Source: Acetobacterium sp.
GTDB lineage: Bacteria > Bacillota > Clostridia > Eubacteriales > Eubacteriaceae
Direction: 5' to 3'
NCBI RefSeq assembly: GCF_030652775.1
Contig: NZ_JAUSPS010000023.1
Location: 1 to 39,403, forward strand
DNA: 39,403 nt
A model generated the notes under the pieces. That model was not told the DNA's origin. It worked only from the letters and a program-made list of their open reading frames with translations, and ran no database searches. Below, in pieces: positions 8,668 to 16,158 of this stretch (its first letter is position 1; each line of letters begins with the position of its first letter). Position numbers and translations under genes: made by a program.

Positions 8668-9720
8668 TTAAACAACACCCAGACCAACATCACCATAGGT
8701 TGCCATTTCGCGATTCATGTACAAGGCTGCTTCGACAATATTAAAAGCAATGGCGGCACCGCTGCCTTCGCCCAAACGCATGCCCATATCCAGGAATGGT
8801 TTGGCACCGATAAATTCCGAAGCAAAGGCAGCGCCCTTTTCAGCTGAAGCGTGAGAACAGATCAGGTAACCTTTAGCTTCCGGTTTAATTGCGATCGCAA
8901 TAGCGGCCGCCGCGGTGGAAATAAAACCGTCTATTAAAACCGGAATATGATTGGAGGCTCCAGCCAGCATCGCTCCGGCCATGGCGCCAATTTCGAATCC
9001 ACCGACCTTTGCTAGGACATCAACGGCATCCGCTTTATCGGGTTGATTAAGGGCAATGGCATCGCGGATCACCTGGGCTTTAACAACCTGCTTATCTTCC
9101 GACAGATTGGCTCCGGCACCAGTCAGTTCGCCCGGATCAATCCCACTGAGAGCGGCGATAATGGCGGCGCTGGCCGTGGTATTCGAGATCCCCACTTCAC
9201 CGGTTCCGAGAATATTATAGCCATTATTGATGGCGCGTTGAGCCACATCGATGCCCGCTTCCAGAGATTGTACGGCTTCTGCCCGGGTCATCGCCGAACC
9301 TTTTCGCATATTCGAAGTTGATTTTCTGATTTTTTTGTCGAGAATTTTTGATTTCGGTTCCAGCTCCGCTTTCATGCCAACATCGCAAACAAAAATATCA
9401 GCGCCAGCCTGTTTACTTAAAGCGGCAACTCCGCTTTTTCCGGCAACGATCATCTGCGCCATCAGCTCGGTTACTTCCTGAGGGGCTGCGGCAACGCCTT
9501 CTTCAAACACGCCATGGTCGGCGGCAAAAACCAGCATCGCTTTTTTGCTGACGTCCGGATACATTTCCCCGGTAATGCCGGCTAACTGCACAGCGATCTC
9601 TTCCAGCGTCCCCAGACTGCCCACTGGTTTAAGCAGAAAATCTACCCGTTCCTTGGCGGTTTTCATCATTTCTTCATTAAGCGGTTGGATTTTTGCTAAT
9701 GTTTCATTTAATAAACTCAT
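8668..9720 (-). CDS. cobT: nicotinate-nucleotide--dimethylbenzimidazole phosphoribosyltransferase
   Basis: CobT activates the lower-ligand base as alpha-ribazole phosphate for cobamide assembly. The 350-residue length matches the family. Conserved segments include KPVGSLGTLE, FAADHGV, TGEVGISNTT and GMRLGEGSGAA, whose Glu (residue 318) corresponds to the catalytic Glu317 of the Salmonella enzyme. GACAGGAG precedes the ATG. A TATAAT lies at 9759-9754 but no clear -35. The gene stands alone: no other cobalamin genes and no cobalamin riboswitch occur in the 79-bp upstream gap. In acetogens cobamides serve methyl-transfer enzymes, which fits the presumed host. Confidence 0.95.
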   Translation of the reverse strand: MSLLNETLAKIQPLNEEMMKTAKERVDFLLKPVGSLGTLEEIAVQLAGITGEMYPDVSKKAMLVFAADHGVFEEGVAAAPQEVTELMAQMIVAGKSGVAALSKQAGADIFVCDVGMKAELEPKSKILDKKIRKSTSNMRKGSAMTRAEAVQSLEAGIDVAQRAINNGYNILGTGEVGISNTTASAAIIAALSGIDPGELTGAGANLSEDKQVVKAQVIRDAIALNQPDKADAVDVLAKVGGFEIGAMAGAMLAGASNHIPVLIDGFISTAAAAIAIAIKPEAKGYLICSHASAEKGAAFASEFIGAKPFLDMGMRLGEGSGAAIAFNIVEAALYMNREMATYGDVGLGVV

Positions 9721-9799
9721 TCTATACTCCTGTCAGTTCGACTGTTTTTTCTCATTATAACATATCTGGGGACTTTGAAAATTCAAATTTTAAAGTTTT

Positions 9800-11476
9800 T
9801 TACAGCGGCAATCGTACTTCAAACCACACCCCGTTTTCCCGGTTATCCACAGCCACCTTGCCGCCATGGCAGACTATGATGCCTTTGACGATTGCCAGAC
9901 CCAATCCAGCGCCTTTTTTGTCCGATTGAGCCTTGTAAAAGTATTCCCAGATCTGATTGATCTCATTTTGGGGAATTGACTTACCCACATTATAAACAGA
10001 AACGATCCACTCTTTTTCCTCGATTTCACAGCCAACCTGAATAATTCCGTCAGTTGGAGTGACATGTTTGATGGCATTGTTTAAGAGATTATAAAAAACC
10101 TGTTCCATCCGCTTACGATCCATATTGATTTTATGTTCTGCGTCACAACTATTTTCAAAAACAATGTTTTTTTCAGGATAGGTATGCGTAAAGCGATCAA
10201 CCACCGAAGCAATCACCTCGACACCTGAAACCGTCTCTTTTTTAAGTTGATAGGCCCCTGATTCAATTTGTGCTAAATCCAATAGATCGCTGGCAATTCC
10301 ACTGATCTTGTCCGCTTCTTTTTGGATGGTTACATAATAGTCCTGTTCTTCATCCCGATTTTCAAGAATGCCGTCCTCTAATGCTTCCGCATAACTTTTT
10401 ATAACCGCCAACGGCGTTTGGATTTCATGGGATACCTGGGCGGTAAAGCGCTGTCTCATTTTTTCAAATGCACGTTCTTTATTGAGTTCTTCCTGAAGTT
10501 TTAAAATAGCCCCTTCCAATTCATCGGATATATGATTCAAGGTTTCTCCTAGCTGACCAATTTCATCTTGTCGGTTTCCCTGATATTTTTGAGTAAAGTT
10601 AAGATTTCCCATTTCTTTGGAAATACGATTTAAGCGAACAATCGGTCTTGAGATACCGCGTGCAAAAAAATACGCAAATACTAAAGAAAATACAAAGACG
10701 ATAATTAAAAAACTCAGTAAAAAATTTTGCACAATTTCGATGACATCGTGAACCGAATACAAAGGAATCCGTCCAATAATTTGAGACCCATCACTGGCAA
10801 TAACTTTATGTGTTAACCATTCAACTTGATGTTCATTATTTCCTAAAACAATCACGAAACTCTCACCTTCGTGATGATCAGCGACCTGACTTTCAATACT
10901 ATTCTGTTGTCCCTGTCCTGATCCCGTACCGTTTCCTGCACCACTGCCGGTCCCATTCCCGGCACCACTGCCCGTTCCATTCCCTGTTCCGCTACCGCTT
11001 CCTGATCCACTACCGGCACCATCTCCGGAACCTGATCCTGATCCTGATCCTGATCCTGATTCGCTACCGCTCCCATTATGTTCGCCTCCAGCAGCCAGTC
11101 GTTCTGATTCAATTACCATTTTACTTAAAGATCCACCTTGATCTTGTTCCGCCAGATTAAATCCTTGAGTCAGCATTGCCTTATCAACTACAACTTTTTC
11201 AAACGATATTTCCTCTGTAACCGTTTGTTTTTGGATGATTTGTATCACGGTTCCGCTTTCTCCGGCAAGATCAATCAATGCTTGCAGTTCTGGGGTCAAT
11301 CCGTCTTGATTGTAAATCGCCTTTACTTCTTCTGTTTTTTCGATTAAGGCTTGCGTTCTACTTTGAGTATAATAAACTTCAAAATATGAACTCAGTACAT
11401 AATAGGTTAAACTACAGAGAATCAGAAAAAAAATGCCGAGATAAAGCATCAATCTTGAAAAAATCGAACTTCTCAT
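9800..11476 (-). CDS. sensor histidine kinase with Gly/Ser-rich sensor insertion
   Basis: The 558-residue kinase has membrane segments at about 11-32 and 251-272, a HAMP domain at 273-325, the phospho-acceptor His350 in QVSHEIQTPLAVI and an ATPase domain with NLLNNAIKH and KGAGLGLAIVKG. The extracytoplasmic sensor (33-250) is interrupted at about 134-190 by a run of almost pure Gly alternating with Ser, Thr, Asn and Ala. The insertion includes an 8-residue unit repeated nearly three times. It is encoded partly by an exact hexanucleotide repeat, so its length may vary without a frameshift. The gene starts inside the regulator's stop (ATGA). Its likely targets are the two small secreted proteins encoded divergently next door. 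Confidence 0.92.
   Translation of the reverse strand: MRSSIFSRLMLYLGIFFLILCSLTYYVLSSYFEVYYTQSRTQALIEKTEEVKAIYNQDGLTPELQALIDLAGESGTVIQIIQKQTVTEEISFEKVVVDKAMLTQGFNLAEQDQGGSLSKMVIESERLAAGGEHNGSGSESGSGSGSGSGSGDGAGSGSGSGSGTGNGTGSGAGNGTGSGAGNGTGSGQGQQNSIESQVADHHEGESFVIVLGNNEHQVEWLTHKVIASDGSQIIGRIPLYSVHDVIEIVQNFLLSFLIIVFVFSLVFAYFFARGISRPIVRLNRISKEMGNLNFTQKYQGNRQDEIGQLGETLNHISDELEGAILKLQEELNKERAFEKMRQRFTAQVSHEIQTPLAVIKSYAEALEDGILENRDEEQDYYVTIQKEADKISGIASDLLDLAQIESGAYQLKKETVSGVEVIASVVDRFTHTYPEKNIVFENSCDAEHKINMDRKRMEQVFYNLLNNAIKHVTPTDGIIQVGCEIEEKEWIVSVYNVGKSIPQNEINQIWEYFYKAQSDKKGAGLGLAIVKGIIVCHGGKVAVDNRENGVWFEVRLPL
11031..11060 (-). repeat. hexanucleotide repeat (CCTGAT)x5 in the sensor kinase
   Basis: Five perfect copies of CCTGAT (plus strand) encode Gly-Ser pairs in the kinase sensor domain. 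As the unit is 6 bp, slippage would change length by two residues and keep the frame. A diverged continuation reaches left to about 10,925. Confidence 0.9.
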
Positions 11477-12144
11477 TCTTTAAATTTGTATCCCATTCCG
11501 CGAACGGTTTGAATACATTCTCCTTTTTCGCCCATTTTTTTTCGCAACCGTTTGATGGTCGTATCAACTACACGTATATCACCATCATAGTCATATCCCC
11601 AAATCCGATCAAGAATCTGTTCTCTGGTCAATACCAGTTTATGATGATTGATAAAATAGCTTAAAACCTCATATTCTTTTTGTGTGAGGTTGATAATTTC
11701 GTTATTAATTGTTATTTGTCGTTCGTCAGAATTTACCACCATCCCACAAACATCAAGCTTATTCTCAGTTGTAGCAACCCCACTTCTTTTAAGCAACGCT
11801 TTGATTCGAACCATTAATTCTCGGGGACTGAAAGGTTTGGTTACATAATCATCTGCGCCTACTTCAAATCCTTGAATTTTATCTTCTTCTTCTCTTCGGG
11901 CGGTGAGCATGATGACTGGCACATTGTCCGTTTCCCGTATCTCTTCCAGTACTTCAAACCCATCCATTTTGGGCATGGTTACGTCCAGAATAATACAATC
12001 CGGTTGTTTTTCTGCCCAAAGATCCAATGCTTCTTCTCCGTCAGCTGCGCCAAAACCATCATAGCCTTCTTTTTTCAAATATTTCAAAACGATTTCCCGC
12101 AGTTTATCTTCATCCTCAGCTACTAATATACGAATACCTTTCAT
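11473..12144 (-). CDS. OmpR-family response regulator
   Basis: From the ATG at 12144 the protein is 223 residues. I chose this start because GGAGG lies eight bases upstream, whereas the in-frame GTG at 12159 overlaps that site. The receiver domain has acidic residues 10-12 (EDE), phospho-acceptor D54 in IILDVTMPKMDG, MLTAR and YVTKPFSP. The winged-helix effector ends with VRGMGYKF. It is the first gene of the operon with the Gly/Ser kinase. A TGACAC-N5-TGCCAT box upstream matches the boxes at the two secreted-protein promoters, which suggests autoregulation plus control of those genes. Confidence 0.93.
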   Translation of the reverse strand: MKGIRILVAEDEDKLREIVLKYLKKEGYDGFGAADGEEALDLWAEKQPDCIILDVTMPKMDGFEVLEEIRETDNVPVIMLTARREEEDKIQGFEVGADDYVTKPFSPRELMVRIKALLKRSGVATTENKLDVCGMVVNSDERQITINNEIINLTQKEYEVLSYFINHHKLVLTREQILDRIWGYDYDGDIRVVDTTIKRLRKKMGEKGECIQTVRGMGYKFKE

Positions 12145-12186
12145 TATATATACCTCCACGACGTTTTGTCAGCTTAACATTTTTTG

Positions 12187-12203
12187 ATGGCAATTTTGTG
12201 TCA
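12187..12203 (-). promoter_or_regulatory. candidate response-regulator box upstream of its own gene
   Basis: The minus strand reads TGACAC then five bases then TGCCAT. This is an 11-bp-spaced direct repeat like those at 12363 and 12789. TTGACA is included (12204-12199), but the -10 region is poor, consistent with activator dependence. Confidence 0.45.
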
Positions 12204-12362
12204 AAACTTATGTTTTATTGGTTTTATAAAGGCCAGCTTATAAAGATATCTTAACATAGCATCCTGGTTTTTGCTTTACCTTTAAACAATTGTTTTTTTA
12301 TGCCAGCATCCATCTTTTATTTACGTCATCCTTTCATTGATGCCGTTAAATTTCTTCAATGC

Positions 12363-12395
12363 TGACACCCAAATGACATACAGGCATCCTATAAT
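12363..12395 (+). promoter_or_regulatory. promoter with 11-bp direct repeat, first secreted-protein gene
   Basis: TGACAC (12363) and TGACAT (12374) are spaced 11 bp, the usual geometry for a tandem OmpR-family dimer. TATAAT begins at 12390, 16 bp after the second repeat. There is no separate -35 box at 17 bp, so the repeat sits where the -35 should be, as in regulator-activated promoters. Confidence 0.6.
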
Positions 12396-12440
12396 ACAAA
12401 CATCGAAAGAAACAAAAATAAAAAAACGGAGGAATTTACA

Positions 12441-12749
12441 ATGAAAGCAAAATTAATCTTAGTCACATCGTTAGCATTAATGTTAGCAACCGCAGGTACC
12501 ACCTTTGCCGCTTCAGGTTATGGGCAAGGCGCTGGAACTGGCCTTGGTCAAGGCAATGGTGGCGAACGACTTTATGAGAATTATCAGGGAACGGGCGATG
12601 CTAATGGTGATGGTCTCTGTGATCTCACCGGAAATCCGGCTGGTACTGGTGCATTTATCGATGAAGACGGCGATGGTGTTTGTGATGTCGGTGGTGGTAC
12701 CCATCCTCAAGACGGGTCTGGTATGCAACGTGGTGGTCGCAGTCTTTGA
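12441..12749 (+). CDS. small secreted Gly-rich protein with Ca-binding-like loops (copy 1)
   Basis: The 102-residue product has a clear Sec signal peptide with cleavage expected after AGTTFA (about residue 23). The mature part is about 79 residues, rich in Gly (GQGAGTGLGQGNGG) and acidic. It has two loops, DANGDGLCD and DEDGDGVCD, with Asp at positions 1, 3, 5 and 9 plus Gly at 6, as in EF-hand, dockerin and thrombospondin-3 calcium loops. Each loop ends with Cys-Asp, so a disulfide between the two is possible. GGAGG lies ahead of the ATG. It is a tandem duplicate of the next gene, sharing promoter, leader and signal peptide. I do not recognise a named family; binding of Ca or another metal is inference. 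Confidence 0.8.
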   Translation: MKAKLILVTSLALMLATAGTTFAASGYGQGAGTGLGQGNGGERLYENYQGTGDANGDGLCDLTGNPAGTGAFIDEDGDGVCDVGGGTHPQDGSGMQRGGRSL

Positions 12750-12788
12750 TTAAACTTGATATTTGAATAATTTTTAAGATGATCATTC

Positions 12789-12821
12789 TGACACATAAAT
12801 GACATAAACAAATTGTATAAT
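12789..12821 (+). promoter_or_regulatory. promoter with 11-bp direct repeat, second secreted-protein gene
   Basis: TGACAC (12789) and TGACAT (12800) are again 11 bp apart, with TATAAT at 12816, exactly the geometry of the copy-1 promoter. The surrounding bases differ, so the conserved parts are probably functional. Confidence 0.6.
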
Positions 12822-12868
12822 GAAGATAGTAAAAGAAGCACACAAATAAAAAAACGGAGGAATTTACA

Positions 12869-13210
12869 ATGAAAGCAAAATTAATTTTAGTCACATCGTT
12901 AGCATTAATGTTAGCAACTGCAGGTACAACCTTTGCCGCAAACGGTAATGGTCGAGGCGTTGGTGATGGATCTGGCCTAGGTCAAGGTAATGGCGGAGAA
13001 AGACTCTATGAGAATTGCCAGGGAACGGGCGACGCTGATGGCGATGGCATCTGTGACCTTACCGGTAATCCTGTTGGTACTGGTGGCGCTGGCTACGGAG
13101 CTGGTACAGGTACCTTTATCGATGAAAACGGCGATGGCGTTTGTGATGTCGGCGGCGGCACCCGTCCTCAAGATGGATCCGGAATGCGACATGGCGGAAG
13201 AACACGATAA
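12869..13210 (+). CDS. small secreted Gly-rich protein with Ca-binding-like loops (copy 2)
   Basis: The 113-residue product is a paralogue of the preceding gene. The first 24 residues are identical, the loops DADGDGICD and DENGDGVCD are conserved, and the C-terminus ends in the similar RHGGRTR. It differs by a longer Gly-rich spacer (GTGGAGYGAGTGTF) between the two loops and one extra Cys (residue 50, ENCQG). The leader from about 12849 to the ATG is identical to that of copy 1. A bidirectional terminator follows. Two copies under separate but matching promoters suggest dosage or divergence of a regulated exported metal-binding protein. Confidence 0.8.
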   Translation: MKAKLILVTSLALMLATAGTTFAANGNGRGVGDGSGLGQGNGGERLYENCQGTGDADGDGICDLTGNPVGTGGAGYGAGTGTFIDENGDGVCDVGGGTRPQDGSGMRHGGRTR

Positions 13211-13228
13211 CTATTTTATCCTTTCACT

Positions 13229-13272
13229 AAAAAAGTCCCAATGAAAATATCCTTTCATTGGGGCTTTTTTTA
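13229..13272. terminator. bidirectional terminator after the secreted-protein genes
   Basis: The stem AAAGTCCCAATGAAA/TTTCATTGGGGCTTT is flanked by A runs on the left and T7 on the right. It serves the plus-strand secreted-protein gene and, from the other side, metQ. Confidence 0.85.
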
Positions 13273-13286
13273 TTTAACGCTTCATC

Positions 13287-13345
<59 letters not shown>

Positions 13346-13416
13346 AACCTATCAACGGGTTCCTGCAACAATCCTGCCATTTAATATAATTTGCGATGTT
13401 TCCTGGATATTATCGC

Positions 13417-14229
13417 TTAAGAAATTGGTACAACTGCACCCTGGTAGTTGTCTTCAATAAAGCTGATGACTTTTTCGCTTTGCAGCGCTTTCATCAATGC
13501 CACGGTTTTTGCGCTTGTTTCATCTCCGGCTCGGACTGCGACAATATTTGCATAGGTCTGAGCTGCCAATGAATCTTTTTCTTCTTTGGCAATCGCATCT
13601 GTTCCGGCATTCAGTCCCGCTTCAATGGCATAATTTCCATTAATGACGGCCAAATCAACATCAGGAAGTGATCGCGCCAGTTGAGCCGCTTCCAGTTCTT
13701 TAAAGACGAGATTTTTGGGATTTTCAATGATATCTTTTGGCGTTGCTTCCAAACCAGCCTTGGGATCAACCTTGATTAAGCCAATTGTTTCAAGTAATAA
13801 CAACGCTCTGGCTTCGTTGGTTGTATCATTTGGGATGGCAATCGTTGATCCATCAACAATCGCCGCCAAGGTTTTAATTTTCCCTGGGTATAAGCCCAAT
13901 GGTTCATAGTGAACGGCACCAGCACTAACCAGTTTGGTGTTGTTTTTTACATTAAAGTCTTCCAGATAGGGCAGATGCTGGAAAAAGTTGGCATCTAACT
14001 CTTTGTTTTCCAGGGTTAAATTCGGTTGAACATAATCGGTGAATTCTTTAACTTCAAGGGTGTAGCCCTCTTCTTTTAATACTTCTCCTGCGACTGCTAA
14101 AATCTCTCCATGAGGCGTTGGACTTGCCCCGACAACGATGGTTTTGTCATCTGTGCCTTTAGCTGCACAGCCTGTGAATAGAGCCAAACCGAGAACACTG
14201 ATCAATAATACTGAACCTAATTTTTTCAT
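13417..14229 (-). CDS. metQ: methionine ABC transporter substrate-binding lipoprotein
   Basis: The 270-residue NlpA/MetQ family protein starts with a lipoprotein signal peptide whose lipobox is LFTGC (Cys21). The mature part begins with the family segment IVVGASPTPHGEIL and continues with FTDYVQPNLTLENKELDANF, LPYLEDF and the NGNYA segment, typical for D/L-methionine binding. It is anchored outside and delivers methionine to MetNI encoded just upstream. A separate promoter in the 114-bp gap before it allows extra expression of the binding protein relative to the membrane complex. Confidence 0.95.
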   Translation of the reverse strand: MKKLGSVLLISVLGLALFTGCAAKGTDDKTIVVGASPTPHGEILAVAGEVLKEEGYTLEVKEFTDYVQPNLTLENKELDANFFQHLPYLEDFNVKNNTKLVSAGAVHYEPLGLYPGKIKTLAAIVDGSTIAIPNDTTNEARALLLLETIGLIKVDPKAGLEATPKDIIENPKNLVFKELEAAQLARSLPDVDLAVINGNYAIEAGLNAGTDAIAKEEKDSLAAQTYANIVAVRAGDETSAKTVALMKALQSEKVISFIEDNYQGAVVPIS

Positions 14230-14279
14230 GATCTTCTCCTTTTCTTTTCTTTCATATAATTCCTAGTTGAATGATATGT

Positions 14280-14308
14280 AATATAACATGGACACTGTCC
14301 GCTGTCAA
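14280..14308 (-). promoter_or_regulatory. metQ promoter with central palindrome
   Basis: On the minus strand TTGACA (14308-14303) and TATATT (14285-14280) are 17 bp apart. The spacer contains the palindrome GGACA-C-TGTCC (14290-14300), placed where a repressor would block RNA polymerase. Confidence 0.65.
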
Positions 14309-14343
14309 CCCCAATCGTCTGCTGATTGTAAAATTGCGCTGCT

Positions 14344-15003
14344 TTATTTTCGGCGATCCTGTTTTTGGGCGATTTTCATCCCCACCTCCTGGAACAGCTG
14401 AACAATTAAAACCAGCAGTACCACAGTAATTACCATCATCCCGGTTTCATAGCGATAGTAGCCAAAACGGATGGCAATATCCCCCAGGCCGCCACCGCCA
14501 ACAATCCCCGCCATGGCCGAATAGCCTAAGATGGTGGTTGTAGCGATGGCCGCACCAATAATCAGCGAAGGCTTTGCTTCTGGAATCATCACCTTGGTCA
14601 CCACCTGCATCGGGCTGGATCCCATTGACAGCGAGGCTTCAATAATTCCGTAATCCACCTCTTTGATAGAAGATTCCACCAGCCGGGCAATAAATGGCGC
14701 TGCTGCAATTACCAGCGGTACAACTGTTGCCGTGGATCCAATGGTCGTTCCCGTGATCAGTCGAGTCAAAGGGATCACCGCAATCAACAGAATCAGGAAC
14801 GGGATCGACCGGGTAATATTTACCACGATGTTGAGCACCTGATTGAGCACCTTCATCGGCACAATCCCCTCAGAATCACTGGTGACCAGCAAGATCCCCA
14901 TGGGCAACCCAATCACATAGGCCAAAAGTGTCGACGCCAGTGTCATATAGAGGGTTTCAATGGTTCCTTGAACCATCAATGCGGTCATTGAACTATCCCA
15001 CAT
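14344..15003 (-). CDS. metI: methionine ABC transporter permease
   Basis: The protein is 219 residues from the ATG at 15003, which is preceded by GAGGAGGTG seven bases upstream; the longer frame from 15021 has no such site. It has about five membrane segments and the permease EAA-like segment near EASLSMGSSPMQVVTKVMIPEA, where the conserved Gly contacts the ATPase. It overlaps the end of metN by 11 bases and works with MetN and MetQ for methionine import. Confidence 0.94.
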   Translation of the reverse strand: MWDSSMTALMVQGTIETLYMTLASTLLAYVIGLPMGILLVTSDSEGIVPMKVLNQVLNIVVNITRSIPFLILLIAVIPLTRLITGTTIGSTATVVPLVIAAAPFIARLVESSIKEVDYGIIEASLSMGSSPMQVVTKVMIPEAKPSLIIGAAIATTTILGYSAMAGIVGGGGLGDIAIRFGYYRYETGMMVITVVLLVLIVQLFQEVGMKIAQKQDRRK

Positions 15004-16012
15004 GGGTTCCCACCTCCTCAACTGTTATTTGATGTGAGCGGAGATAATTAACAGCCCTGGCCGCACTGAGTTCATCCTCAGGCAATTGAATGACCATTTG
15101 CCCAAAAGCGAACCCGTCGATATTTTTCATATCGGCATGGAGAATATTCACCAGGCATTTTGTTTCCAGGACCATTTTTGCGATCACCGAATCACTAGAT
15201 GATTTTTCATCAAAGACAATCCGATAGGTGTTTTTTCCCATCACCACCGAACCCTGATCGCCTTCGGAAAAGATCATTTTTTTGGCAATCTCGGTTTTCG
15301 GGTTTCGGAAGATGTCCTCAACCTCACCGTCTTCGGCAATGCGGCTTTTATCGATGATTGCCACATGGCTGCAGATCTGTTCCACCACACTCATTTCATG
15401 GGTGATGATTACAATCGTAATGCCCAATTTATGATTGATTTCTTTTAACAGCTTGAGAATCGAATTGGTCGTGGACGGATCCAGCGCCGATGTGGCCTCG
15501 TCACACAAAAGAATCTTAGGATTATTGGCCAACGCTCTGGCAATCGCAATCCGTTGTTTTTGACCTCCCGACAACTGCGCAGGATAGGCCTTGGCCTTAT
15601 CTGGTAAGCCCACCAATTCCAACAATTCGGCGGTTCTTTTTTTGGCGGTTTCTTTATCCACCCCAGCAATTTCAAGGGGAAAAAGAATGTTCTTTTCGGC
15701 GGTTCGCTGCATCAGTAAATTAAATTGCTGAAAAATCATACCCACCGAGTAACGCACCGTTCGCAACTCTTTTTCAGTTATTTTTGATATATCCTGTCCA
15801 TCAATGAAGACACTGCCGCTGGTGGGCTTTTCAAGCAAATTAATACAGCGAACGAGGGTGCTTTTACCGGCTCCGCTCATACCAATAATGCCGTAAATAT
15901 CGCCCTGGTTGATGCTTAGATTAATACCATCTAAAGCTTTTACTTCGCCGCTTTTGGGACGAAAGGTTTTCCCCAGATCTTTTATTTCAATGATGGGTTT
16001 TTGGGACGTCAT
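14993..16012 (-). CDS. metN: methionine ABC transporter ATP-binding protein
   Basis: The 339-residue ATPase has Walker A GMSGAGKST (residues 44-52), the signature LSGGQKQR, Walker B ILLCDEATSALDP and the H-loop ITHE. The C-terminal NIL/ACT-like domain (about 265-339) senses methionine and inhibits transport in this family. It is the first gene of metNI. The AGGAGG-like site lies about 18 bases upstream of the ATG, which is unusually far. No closer in-frame start is obvious. Confidence 0.95.
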   Translation of the reverse strand: MTSQKPIIEIKDLGKTFRPKSGEVKALDGINLSINQGDIYGIIGMSGAGKSTLVRCINLLEKPTSGSVFIDGQDISKITEKELRTVRYSVGMIFQQFNLLMQRTAEKNILFPLEIAGVDKETAKKRTAELLELVGLPDKAKAYPAQLSGGQKQRIAIARALANNPKILLCDEATSALDPSTTNSILKLLKEINHKLGITIVIITHEMSVVEQICSHVAIIDKSRIAEDGEVEDIFRNPKTEIAKKMIFSEGDQGSVVMGKNTYRIVFDEKSSSDSVIAKMVLETKCLVNILHADMKNIDGFAFGQMVIQLPEDELSAARAVNYLRSHQITVEEVGTHVG

Positions 16013-16070
16013 TTTCGTTTCGATGTTCCTTACCCTCCTACAATCAACAAATTTAAATAAACAAAATCAT

Positions 16071-16136
16071 ATTAAAAACAGTGGGTTTAATATACACCCA
16101 CCGTTTATTATAGTATCGATTTCATTTTCTTGTCAA
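16071..16136 (-). promoter_or_regulatory. metN promoter with inverted repeat at the transcription start
   Basis: On the minus strand TTGACA (16136-16131) and TATAAT (16112-16107) are 18 bp apart. Directly after the -10 a 10-bp inverted repeat (16105-16096 with 16086-16077, 9-base centre) is followed by T5. It may be a DNA operator over +1 or a short terminator-like RNA hairpin. The leader of about 90 nucleotides is too short for a SAM riboswitch, and I see no S-box motifs. Confidence 0.6.
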
Positions 16137-16158
16137 GCTTAATAGCTCAATCCCTTAC

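Noticed and set aside
8541-8744. Small plus-strand gene after the ABC permease
   Set aside because: It runs through a terminator hairpin and into the 3' end of cobT; no ribosome site and low-complexity content.
9721-9799. Cobalamin riboswitch upstream of cobT
   Set aside because: The gap is 79 bp, too short for the riboswitch, and lacks the B12-box.
10810-11160. Long plus-strand frame rich in His/Arg opposite the sensor kinase
   Set aside because: It is the antisense shadow of the Gly/Ser repeat and has no ribosome site or protein-like composition.
16013-16140. SAM riboswitch (S-box) in front of metN
   Set aside because: The leader is only about 90 nucleotides from the promoter and has none of the conserved S-box helices; only a simple dyad is present.
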